Of a stretch of DNA of 64,000 nt, positions 56,060 through 64,000 are shown piece after piece. Position numbers and translations under genes: made by a program. A model generated the notes under the pieces. The model was given only the letters and a program-made list of their open reading frames with translations, was not told the origin of the DNA and ran no database searches. This stretch comes from Vulcanisaeta sp. JCM 14467 (lineage in GTDB: Archaea; Thermoproteota; Thermoprotei; Thermoproteales; Thermocladiaceae): contig NZ_BBDM01000001.1 of the NCBI RefSeq assembly GCF_001316245.1, positions 186,001-250,000 on the forward strand, read 5' to 3'. Numbering within the stretch: position 1 is the stretch's first letter; every line of letters starts with the position of its first letter.

Positions 56060-57663
56060 CTACACTCTAGTAATACTGCTTCTCGGCGTTAACGTCGGTG
56101 TTATACCACCGTGCTCAGTCAGCCTATCCCTGACCTTAATCGGCAATGGCATTGACACGGCTAGTCCCGTTACTAAGGCATCATCCTCATTAAGAACCCT
56201 AACCTCCCACAGGTCCTCATCCGATATGAACTCAACCACATTCCTCACATACCTAAGATCAACCGGGTTTATTATCCTCTTAAATACCTGCGTCAGGCAT
56301 TGACTCAATACGTCTTGGTGCACCTTTGATGGTCTCTGGCTAATTATGCATAATCCAACGCCGAATTTACGACCCTCCCTAGCAATCTTTATCAGCGTTG
56401 ATGTGCTAAGTGATAAACCAACCGACGGTGCATAGTTATGGGCCTCCTCAACAACTATAAAGACCGGCCTATCCCTCCTCATAGTGGATACCCTGAATAT
56501 GTTATTTAGGATTAAGGCCACGAGGGCCTGCTGATCTATTAAGTCCAATCCACTAAGGTCCAATACGTGGATTCCATACTCCATTAAGTCATTAATATCC
56601 AGGAGTCTTATTGGCTCATTACCATAGAACTCGCCAGGTCTCGTTATAAAGAATGGCCTATTCTCCACGAGCATCTTAACCTTAGTTAATAACGTGGATA
56701 GGGCTAACTCATTTCCATAACCCTTAACAACCTTACCACCACTCTTCTCTAAATCATTAAGAAACTCATCAAGGCCTGTTAATTCATTATCCATCCCCAT
56801 GTACTGCCAAGCCTCCTCAAGAATCCTCCTCTGAGCATCGGTAAGCCCGTAATAATGATCTAGCAACCTTCCATTAACCTTAATGATAATGACCTTGGGT
56901 TAATACCAAACCTAACATACCTCCTCTCAACACCAAACCGAGCCCTGAAGTACTCGTCAAGGCTAGTCGTATCTACCTTACCCGGCACATACACCCTGAC
57001 GAGACCAGCCACGTACTTAGCATCATCGCTCAGAACCTTAGGAACCTGCATTGCCGAGTACTCGCCGTGCGGGTCAATGATTATTATGGGTATTTCAGCC
57101 CTTAACACCAATTCCTCGACAATGACACCGGCGAGCCAGGACTTACCACCACCCGTGGCAGCCAATATCGCGCAGTGGTGAGACACCAACTTATTGGCGT
57201 CCAACTCGGCGGGTATTGATAAAGACCTAATGCTACCAATGACCAGCCTAACACCGTCATTATTCACCCTGAGTAGCTTACCCAATTCGTCCTCGGTTGG
57301 TAAATATACGAAGTCCATGGGTTTTGGGGGCTTTAGGGGCTTGGAGAATCGTGTACCAACCCTATAACCAATGATTGATGCCCTGGCAAGCGTTGACTGC
57401 GCAATGTATTGAATGTCTATTCCATAGTCCCTAAATGTGTTTATTACGTCCTCACTCCCCAATTGGGCGATGACCCTATCATCAACCAAGTAATTATGCC
57501 TAATAACCCTGGTCACCCTTGCCAGTATTTGGCCGTAGGCTCTATTCTCATAATTGTCCAGGGTCACGAATGTACCAACGTTTACCCTATCCTCAACATT
57601 ATCAAATACCCTAAACCAAAATGCCCTAGGGCTCTGTGCCCTAATTACGACTCCAATCTTCAC
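56060..57663 (-). CDS. HerA-type hexameric ATPase, one frameshift
   Basis: Two frames form one HerA/FtsK-like ATPase of about 534 residues. N-terminal barrel (VGTFVTLDNYENRAYGQILAR), P-loop CAILAATGGGKSWLAGVIVE, IPIIIIDPHGEYSAM; then, after one T added near 56867 (LMEGLLDHYYGL), RRILEEAWQYMG, Walker B VFIVVEEAHNYAPS, and the arginine-finger region TLIKIAREGRKFGVGLCIIS QRPSKV. HerA usually works with NurA in DNA end resection; here no nurA is present and the partner is a TGT-like gene 66 bases downstream. Confidence 0.85.
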
Positions 57664-57805
57664 ATTATTAGTTAGGTATTACTAAGCCTTTATTGTTATT
57701 AAATAAAATAGGGATGGCAAGTTCAATGTTAAATTAATTGAATAGGGGTTAGCCAATTACTTAGCGTGGATTTTGAAATAAAGTTTTTAATGTCACAATT
57801 AATCA

Positions 57806-58668
57806 TTGCCTAATGTGGTAATTAAGGACTACGTACTATTGATGAAGCCCAGGGTCATTTGGCTACTCATACTTGCCGCAATAGCCGGGTACATATTCGC
57901 AGCCGCACCAAGCATAAACATTGCCTACATAGGGGAGTTGGCGCTTGTCGGGCTCCTGAGTACGGGTGGATCAGCAGTATTCAACATGTATTATGAGAGG
58001 AATATCGATGCCCAGATGAGCAGGACCAGGAATAGGCCAATACCAGCCGGTAGGGTAAGCCCAGAAAATGCATTAATTGAATCGTTAATCCTCTCAATCA
58101 TTGGTTTTGCCCTATCATACGTATGGCTTGGTTTATTACCAACAATATTCGTAGTACTCGGTTGGTTCTTCTACGCAATCGTGTACACGGTACTCCTGAA
58201 GTGCAGGAGTTGGAGTAATATCCTCATTGGAGGTATTGCGGGTAATGCCGCATTACTAACTGGTTGGACCATTGCAAGGCCCCTGGACCTCGAGGCAGTA
58301 CTGCTATCCATGGCCATATACCTATGGATACCAGCCCACATATGGAGCCTGGTTATCAGGTCCAGGGACGATTACGCGAGAACCTGCATTAAGATGCTAC
58401 CACTTGAGATGAGTGAAGATGAGGCCATGATGATGGTCGCAATACTCAATGTGGTCTCGAACGCATACATGCTATTCCTCTACATACTCATCCTAAGGAA
58501 CCTAATTGGGCTAGTCATACTACTTGCAACCGTTGCCTGGAGTAGTTACTACAGCGTTAAGGCGATCATTAAGCCAATAGGGAGGTCTTCTGGCAAATGT
58601 TTAAGTCAAGCTCACCCGTGCTAACAGTCTTCCTGCTAATAGGCATGGTACTCTCAATCATCAAGTGA
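57806..58668 (+). CDS. ctaB: Protoheme IX farnesyltransferase
   Basis: UbiA-type prenyltransferase making heme O for terminal oxidases. YVLLMKPRVIWLLILAAIAG, then the Asp-rich NMYYERNIDAQMSRTRNRPI and the second motif region RSRDDYARTCIKMLP. About nine membrane helices. One A added near 58580 restores the C-terminus (KPNREVFWQMFK, SSSPVLTVFLLIGMVLSIIK), about 287 residues. Indicates an aerobic or microaerobic respiratory chain. Ends convergent with NreA, overlapping by 8 bases. Confidence 0.92.
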
Positions 58669-59830
58669 TAAACCTAACCAAGTCACTCCTCAACTCCTTA
58701 ATTAGGCGGCTGTGGCTAAGCCATAGATTACCCGTCAGTAACGAGTTATTAACATAATTAATAGTCTCATCAATATCAGAAAACCTCCTGACATTAACGC
58801 CCATGCCATTCCTAACAGCCTCACGGGCTTGCCAAATGCCAACGGGGACTTTATAATCAGGGGTCACCTCCCTAATCGCAATCACCGATGCCTGCCTATT
58901 AATCTTATTAAGGTACTCAAGCACACCAAGCCTGATCGCGTAAAATGCACCACCAGTATTTTCTGCATAACCGCTCATGCCATTAACACCCTCATAATCA
59001 GTGAATACCCTGGGTGTACTACCATTTCTATTCCACACAGAACCAGGCATCTTCAGCTCTATGAGCTCATAACGCCACGGCCCCGGCATGAGGATTACGA
59101 AGTACCTATTACCCATGTACTCCATCTCATGAACCTCCACCTGCCCAATCTCATCATAGTCAACCACCCTACTCCTCAGGTAATCACCGATTATCGAATC
59201 AACAGCCGTTATAGACCACCTAGTGGGCACCAACCTCCTAAACCGCGCACTACCCAGTAGCCCAACCGCGAAAATGCGCTGTATCCTAGACACAGGTATT
59301 AAACCACGATATAACTCGATGACTGCAGTCCTGGCGTCAACATCATAATCATTAACCAACCTCTCAACAATACCCTCAGCACTCACGTTAGATGTGATCC
59401 TCAAATCCCTCAACTCACCAACATTACCAAGCGGTGCATGATAATCATCAGCCAATGCCCTAAGCACGATCTTCCTAAGCCTAACCTCAACATCAACCGA
59501 GTTACGCCCAATACTCAACTCCTGAATCCTACCAATAATCGGACTACTAAGCGACCTAACGGATGCCCTGGTCCTGGTGAGTATTACCCTAGACCTAAGC
59601 CTAACAACATCCCACTGGGTAAATCCACGCCTAAACCACTCCTCAGGACTATCAAGAACTGCCGCATCACCGCCCAAGCCATCAACCAACGCACCAACAT
59701 TAATGTATGGGTAATTAATCGAACCAACGAAATTCCCAGGCGGTGATAAGCCACTAAACTCATTCCTCACACTACGCCAAAGCCTGAACTCCCTCCAGAA
59801 GTCTGGCGGTAATTCACTAAACCTAACCAC
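58661..59830 (-). CDS. nreA: Nre family DNA repair protein
   Basis: The protein has 389 residues, intact. Matches archaeal Nre: FSGLSPPGNFVGSINYPYIN, VGALVDGLGG, DSPEEWFRRGFTQWDVVRLR, SRVILTRTRASVRSLSSPII, and RIFAVGLLGSARFRRLVPTR then WSITAVDSIIGDYL. Nre proteins aid mitomycin-C resistance with UvrABC in haloarchaea and often carry a PCNA-binding tail; no clear PIP box is visible at this C-terminus (RSDLVRFIT). Confidence 0.85.
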   Translation of the reverse strand: MVRFSELPPDFWREFRLWRSVRNEFSGLSPPGNFVGSINYPYINVGALVDGLGGDAAVLDSPEEWFRRGFTQWDVVRLRSRVILTRTRASVRSLSSPIIGRIQELSIGRNSVDVEVRLRKIVLRALADDYHAPLGNVGELRDLRITSNVSAEGIVERLVNDYDVDARTAVIELYRGLIPVSRIQRIFAVGLLGSARFRRLVPTRWSITAVDSIIGDYLRSRVVDYDEIGQVEVHEMEYMGNRYFVILMPGPWRYELIELKMPGSVWNRNGSTPRVFTDYEGVNGMSGYAENTGGAFYAIRLGVLEYLNKINRQASVIAIREVTPDYKVPVGIWQAREAVRNGMGVNVRRFSDIDETINYVNNSLLTGNLWLSHSRLIKELRSDLVRFIT

Positions 59831-60024
59831 TACATACTATGGTAATTCCAGGAAATTTAAATCCATTCGTCATGAATTGAGAAGGGATTAACGAGGGCTA
59901 AATTAAGCATTTATTTATATATTAATTAATACAAATCTAAAGCATTATTTTTAAAGCATAAAGATGAGCGCATTAAATGCATCTACTCATCAGTTTATAT
60001 ATTATAGGCAAATGAATAGACCCG

Positions 60025-60699
60025 GTGATCGGAATGGCGGGTCTATTCATGGACACACTGGACATCTGGTTAATGGTGCTTGGAATAACATTAATAACGG
60101 CGGCGTATGGCGTCTTCGTTAATTTCGTTAGGAGACCTAGAATTGTCACTGATGGGTCTAGGGTAGAGGTTGTTGAAAGGGCTCAGGGGGTTGCTGCCTG
60201 CATTAATGTGAATAAGTGCCTAAGCCTATTCTTCATCAGCGTTGGCATTTACGCGCTCGCCACGGGCCTCTGGGCCTCAATGACCTGGCCGTTTCCAGGT
60301 TCTTATAACTTAGTCTTCTCTGATGCCTGGCCAATATTTGGCTTAGTGACGTTAATGCTTGGTTTAGCCATGTACATAGGCGCTGACCTGAGGTACTTAG
60401 CAGTGCCTATTGTGCTGTTTAGTATACCGGTTATTGTTTATGGCGTTGATATATTCGTGCATGGGTTAACCAATGCCCCGCTGTTCGCAAGTGCCATGTA
60501 CATACTGCTAGGCGTTGCCATGCTAATTAGTCCAGGGGCTATGTTACCGAGGGGCAATGCGAGTAGATATGTAGGTGTCCTAGTAATGATACTGCTCATA
60601 CTCTCTGGCATTTTAGCATTTTACATAGGTATAAGTGCCACGTTTGAGCACACGCTGATTTGGTCTAAGTGGGTTCCTTGGTATGGTGTGTCAGGCTAA
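60025..60699 (+). CDS. DUF981 family membrane protein
   Basis: The protein has 224 residues, six or seven membrane segments. FMDTLDIWLMVLGITLITAA, GIYALATGLWASMTWPFPGS, YNLVFSDAWPIFGLVTLMLG and ILAFYIGISATFEHTL match DUF981, found mostly in archaea, function unknown. Start GTG 60025 lies 26 bases after TTATATATT (59994-60002), a strong TATA box. Just upstream, GATGAG/CTCATC (59963-59968, 59986-59991) form an imperfect operator-like inverted repeat. Confidence 0.75.
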   Translation: MIGMAGLFMDTLDIWLMVLGITLITAAYGVFVNFVRRPRIVTDGSRVEVVERAQGVAACINVNKCLSLFFISVGIYALATGLWASMTWPFPGSYNLVFSDAWPIFGLVTLMLGLAMYIGADLRYLAVPIVLFSIPVIVYGVDIFVHGLTNAPLFASAMYILLGVAMLISPGAMLPRGNASRYVGVLVMILLILSGILAFYIGISATFEHTLIWSKWVPWYGVSG

Positions 60700-60767
60700 T
60701 GATTCATTTATCTTTCAATTTCAAATTTAAAAACAATAAGATTTATTTCCTCTTCTCCATAATTCCT

Positions 60768-60826
60768 CCTGAATGAGGATAAGGGCTGCTGTCTGATGTG
60801 TGATGATTGGGAAGAGGGCTGAATAT
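60768..60826 (+). ncRNA. Candidate C/D box guide sRNA (between DUF981 and thrS)
   Basis: C-like TGAGGA (60774-60779, one mismatch), 13-base guide, D' CTGA (60793-60796), 4-base spacer, C' TGATGA (60801-60806, perfect), 12-base guide, D CTGA (60819-60822). A TATA-like GATTTATTT lies at 60740-60748, about 26 bases before the predicted 5' end. It ends within a few bases of the convergent thrS stop. Targets not determined. Confidence 0.6.
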
Positions 60827-60827
60827 A

Positions 60828-62692
60828 CTAGGTAATTACGCTTGATGGTCTCATACTTAGGTACTTCGGCATTGACAATGGTCTCCTTGGGTAACCCTTA
60901 ATCTCCTCCTCAATCCTGCCAATTAACTCATCAACGCTTAACTCAATGGGCTTCTGCGAACCTCTGACCCTAACGCTTAGCTTCCCGGTCTTCACTTCCT
61001 TATCGCCAATAACCACTATGTATGGCACCCAGAATGTCTCAGCATCCCTAACCCTCTTAGCCAGTGTCTCGTCGAATCTATCATCAATGTCAACCCTAAT
61101 CATCCTATCCTCAAGTTTCGAGACTACGTCATTGGCGAAGGCCATGTGCTCCTTACTAATTGGTATAATCCTTACCTGTATTGGTGAGACCCACGTTGGT
61201 AGTCTCGGCACCTCACCCCTGGACTCAGCTATGGCCGCAGTGTCAAGGAGTGCATATATGTACCTCTCAACACTTCCAATTATTGCCGTGTGTATGATCA
61301 CTGGGTACCTAATCTCTCCATTCTCATCCCTATATTTAATACCGAACCTTTGGGCATTACCGACATCGAATTGGAACGTGGCTATCTCCCTAGGTCTCCT
61401 AAGCTCATCAACAATGTGGAACTCCACGTTCAGGACCCAGTAGTACTTCTGCTCCGGCATTATCCTGACGAGTATTGGCTTGCCCTCACGCCTAGCCAAC
61501 TCAATTAGGTAGTCTCTGTACTCGTCGTAGAATTGCTTTGTGACGTTGTATAGGCTTACGTAGTCCCTACCCAACTTCCTAATCTCCCTAAATATTATCT
61601 CATGGAGCTTGAGGGCTACATCCATGGCGTTCTTAAGGTCCCTCGTGAATATGTGGAGGTCCGGCATGTAGAACCTCCTAAGCCTGAAGCATAGTACCGT
61701 CTCGCCAGGCTGTTCGTACCTATAACTATCGGCGACCTCGAGCATGCCGATTGGTATGTCCCTATAGCTCAGCACCCAGTCCTTGATCATTGCGAATTGT
61801 TGGAAGCAGGCTGCGTACCTCATTATTAGCTCGTCCTTATCACCCTCTATTGTATACATCCTCTCGTTAAATAACCTAGCATGCTCATCAATGGCCCTCT
61901 CACCACGCCTAAACATGTTCGTACCCCTAATCTTAAACACGGGTATACCAAGCTCATTGGCTAACCTCCACGCGTAGTCCTCGACTAACTCCATCATCAA
62001 CGTGGCCGCTGGTCCATACCTCATGTGCCCCACATCACTCATGGCTCCCACTCAAAGCCGAACTTACGGCAGTAATCAATGTACCTGGGCTCCCTACCAC
62101 CCTCAAGCTCCCTCTTCAGTACCTCCTTCTCAACCAGTGCCTTTAGGTCATCCTCATTTGGCTTGAATGGATACTTAGTTGCGTCGTACTCCTCACCACT
62201 TGGTGTTAGTATTACATAGTAATCCTTACTAACAACCTGTGGTTGGGCTGCCTGCGTAGTAACCATACTTGGACTTAACGTCTTACTAAGCTCTGATAAT
62301 GGGTGTCCATAGCACTTAATGTCGAATGCCTTGTAATAGCCGAAGGGTGCCCTCGACACTGGTACTGGGGATTTCTCCCTCAGCTTCTCGTAAACAGCCA
62401 ACAACACGCTCAATGCCTTACTGGGCTTGGCGAGGTTGGGGCTTAGGTGTGCGTACGGGTAGAGGACTATCTGCGATGCCTTGACTCTACTTAATACATC
62501 CAGTATTTGCTCAGTCACATAACTCACGTAGTTAGGGTCCTCCGTATCACTCTCCTCAACGCTCATGAAGACAACAAGCGCATTCTTCGCCGAGCCCCTC
62601 TCAAGGTCTGGCGTTAATGGTTCTGGGTTCTCCACGGCCTTATCCCTAACCTGGTATGAGAAGTCCTCCGCATGTATGAATAATAATCTCAT
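60828..62692 (-). CDS. thrS: Threonyl-tRNA synthetase, archaeal type, one frameshift
   Basis: Charges tRNA-Thr. Start ATG 62692 (MRLLFIHAEDFSYQVRDKA): archaeal N-terminal editing domain (residues 1-140), then the class II core: GHMRYGPAATLMMELVEDYA, FKIRGTNMFRRG, RYAACFQQFAMIKDWVLSYR (zinc Cys), MLEVADSYRYEQPGETVLCF, HTAIIGSVERYIYALLD, and the anticodon domain VRIIPISKEHMAFANDVVSK. One C added near 62044 joins FEWEP to MSDVGH; the two frames are one gene of about 621 residues. As this gene is essential, the break is strong evidence of sequence error. Confidence 0.95.
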
Positions 62693-62742
62693 TAATCTTA
62701 CGGCAGAAACAACTAATATTAATTTATTTAGGTATTGACGCT

Positions 62743-63904
62743 TCACCTCCACCTAACCCTGGGCTTAAATAGGGTCTCAATCCTCCTAATCCTATCAACA
62801 TACGGCTTTAAGTCTTTAAGCATCGTCACAACCTCATCCTCCATGATCCTTGTGAGCCTGTAAATACCGAGCTTAGGCAATACCTTCTTCTCCGGCTCGT
62901 AGAGCAGGTCCTCCTCAGGTTCAACCTCGGGTTGGGTATGTGCATTATCTCCGGTTCATAACCAAGCACTTGCTTCGCAGCCCTCCTAACCAGCTCGGCC
63001 ATTTCATTCAAAGTCTTAACCTCCCTGTAGTGATGCACAGTCCTGAACTCACCAGGTTCTGGCGGGTTCTCTATCAATGCTGCTAATGCCGTTATCGTGT
63101 CCTCAAGGGATGTGAACCCCTTCTTCTGTAGGCCGCTGCCGTATATAGTCAGTGGGTGGTTAACCACGGCCTCGGCGCAGAACCTGTTTATTACGGTACC
63201 CCACACATCATCAACATCAAACCTAGTGAATAATTCCTCAGAGACTATGTCCTCAGTCCTAGTCCCATAGACGGGGCCCTGGTGGAAGTCAGTTATTGTT
63301 AAGCCCCACAATTTATTTGCGTATAGGAGCATGTATGAATCAAACACCTTACTCCAGTGATACCATGAGCCAGCCCACCTGGGCACGACAATCCTATCCC
63401 TAACCCCCTGGATAATGGCATCAATAAACGCATCCTCGGGTATCCTAAATGCTGGATAGCCATACTCACCCAGGTACCCATCTTCAGTATGTGGATATCC
63501 CTCCTAACCTCCCTTACTGCGTATATCACGTTTAACGTTGACGTGAGATTGTTAATGATTGTGTACTTGGCATGCTCAACATCAATCATGGAGTACGGCG
63601 CCGACCTCTGCTCGGCAAAATGCACAATAGTATCGGGCCTATACCTCTCAATAACCTTCCTAACCAGGTCATAATTAGTTGCGTCACCCTCGATAAACTC
63701 AATCCTTGCGCCAAAAATTTCCTCAACAGCCCTGATCCTATCCTGCATTGAAAGTATGGGTAAGGCCGAATCAGAACCAACCTCATTCACGGCCTTTCTG
63801 GTGTAGAAGTTATCAATGCCGATGACCTCGTGACCCCTCCTAACGAGCCTTAACGCCAACGCCCAACCTAAATACCCATCAATACCAAGTATTAATACCT
63901 TCAT
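62743..63904 (-). CDS. agl3: UDP-sulfoquinovose synthase (SqdB/Agl3 type)
   Basis: Extended short-chain dehydrogenase making UDP-sulfoquinovose. VLILGIDGYLGWALALRLVR (NAD site), IVHFAEQRSAPYSMID, KMGTMGEYGYPAF, then RWAGSWYHWSKVFDSYMLLY with Y-x3-K, LWGLTITDFHQGPVYGTRTE and FTRFDVDDVWGTVINRF are near-diagnostic for the family. Breaks near 63470 and 62937 are each repaired by one base; the C-terminus then reads DLLYEPEKKVLPKLGIYRLT to TGA 62743. About 387 residues. In Sulfolobus, Agl3 makes the sulfoquinovose of the S-layer N-glycan, so the same role fits the many sequon-rich surface proteins here. Confidence 0.92.
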
Positions 63905-64000
63905 TACGCCTTCATCCTCGTGCTTATTGAGCCAAGTTAAATGTATTACCTAACAGTTAAAGCCGTAGATTAGGCAGTGCATAACTTTAAAAGGGTAAAT

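Noticed and set aside
1-64000. CRISPR arrays, tRNA, rRNA or insertion sequences
   Set aside because: No regularly spaced repeats, tRNA-like cloverleaf, rRNA or transposase motif was recognised in any gap; a short tRNA with an intron could have been missed.

Overview
This window is a hyperthermophilic crenarchaeal (Thermoproteota) chromosome segment, most likely from the Thermoproteales (Vulcanisaeta/Caldivirga-like). That placement is inferred from archaeal-only genes (ribosomal protein L37Ae, KEOPS subunit Pcc1, prefoldin beta, a Brix-domain protein, DUF3194, NreA, HerA), from families typical of Thermoproteales (PaREP1, DUF996, DUF3782, DUF981), and from TATA boxes sitting 25-30 bases before many start codons, which implies leaderless transcripts. 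No rRNA, tRNA, CRISPR array or insertion sequence was recognised.

Layout. 1-5.5 kb: cell-surface genes (secreted, Asn-rich, membrane-anchored) around a membrane-anchored winged-helix regulator, with matching palindromes in front of the flanking genes. 5.7-9.6 kb: PaREP1 protein, solitary adenine DNA methyltransferase, creatininase-family amidohydrolase and a HepT/MntA toxin-antitoxin pair. 9.7-17.9 kb: accessory region of small membrane proteins, a large secreted protein, a metallo-beta-lactamase-fold hydrolase, an EamA transporter and a type IV pilin-like protein divergent from a second secreted protein. 18.0-19.4 kb: TenA and Thg1. 19.7-26.0 kb: complete histidine operon in the order hisC-G-A-B-F-D-E-H-I. 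26.2-31.8 kb: queuosine-precursor-type transporter, coiled-coil protein, ATPase and small membrane proteins. 31.8-43.7 kb: purine cluster, with purT divergent from purC-S-Q-L-F-F2-D-M and purE-purK converging on it. It covers PRPP to SAICAR; purB and the last two steps are absent. 43.9-50.3 kb: transporters, DUF3782 nuclease-like protein, HyuB and a second HEPN/nucleotidyltransferase pair. 50.4-53.8 kb: conserved archaeal housekeeping cluster. 54.6-57.7 kb: a HerA-type ATPase, a stand-alone tRNA-guanine-transglycosylase-like enzyme and a small unknown protein in one operon. 57.8-63.9 kb: heme farnesyltransferase, NreA, DUF981, ThrRS and UDP-sulfoquinovose synthase.

The sequence carries about one frameshift per kilobase. 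Around 40 genes, including surely essential ones (thrS, purC, purL partners, most his genes), are split, and in nearly every case adding one base, often in a short homopolymer, restores a full-length protein. I read this as consensus error rather than mass pseudogenisation, and I give whole-gene coordinates with the break positions noted. Several genes had to be reassembled by reading across these breaks.

Most interesting: a perfect 71-bp inverted repeat that gives purT and purC identical promoters, with the same core element at purE; a 48-residue leader ORF at purE; a tandem PurF paralogue whose catalytic Cys is Ser; the HerA/TGT-like operon; palindromic operators linked to the membrane-anchored regulator; and three C/D box sRNA candidates.
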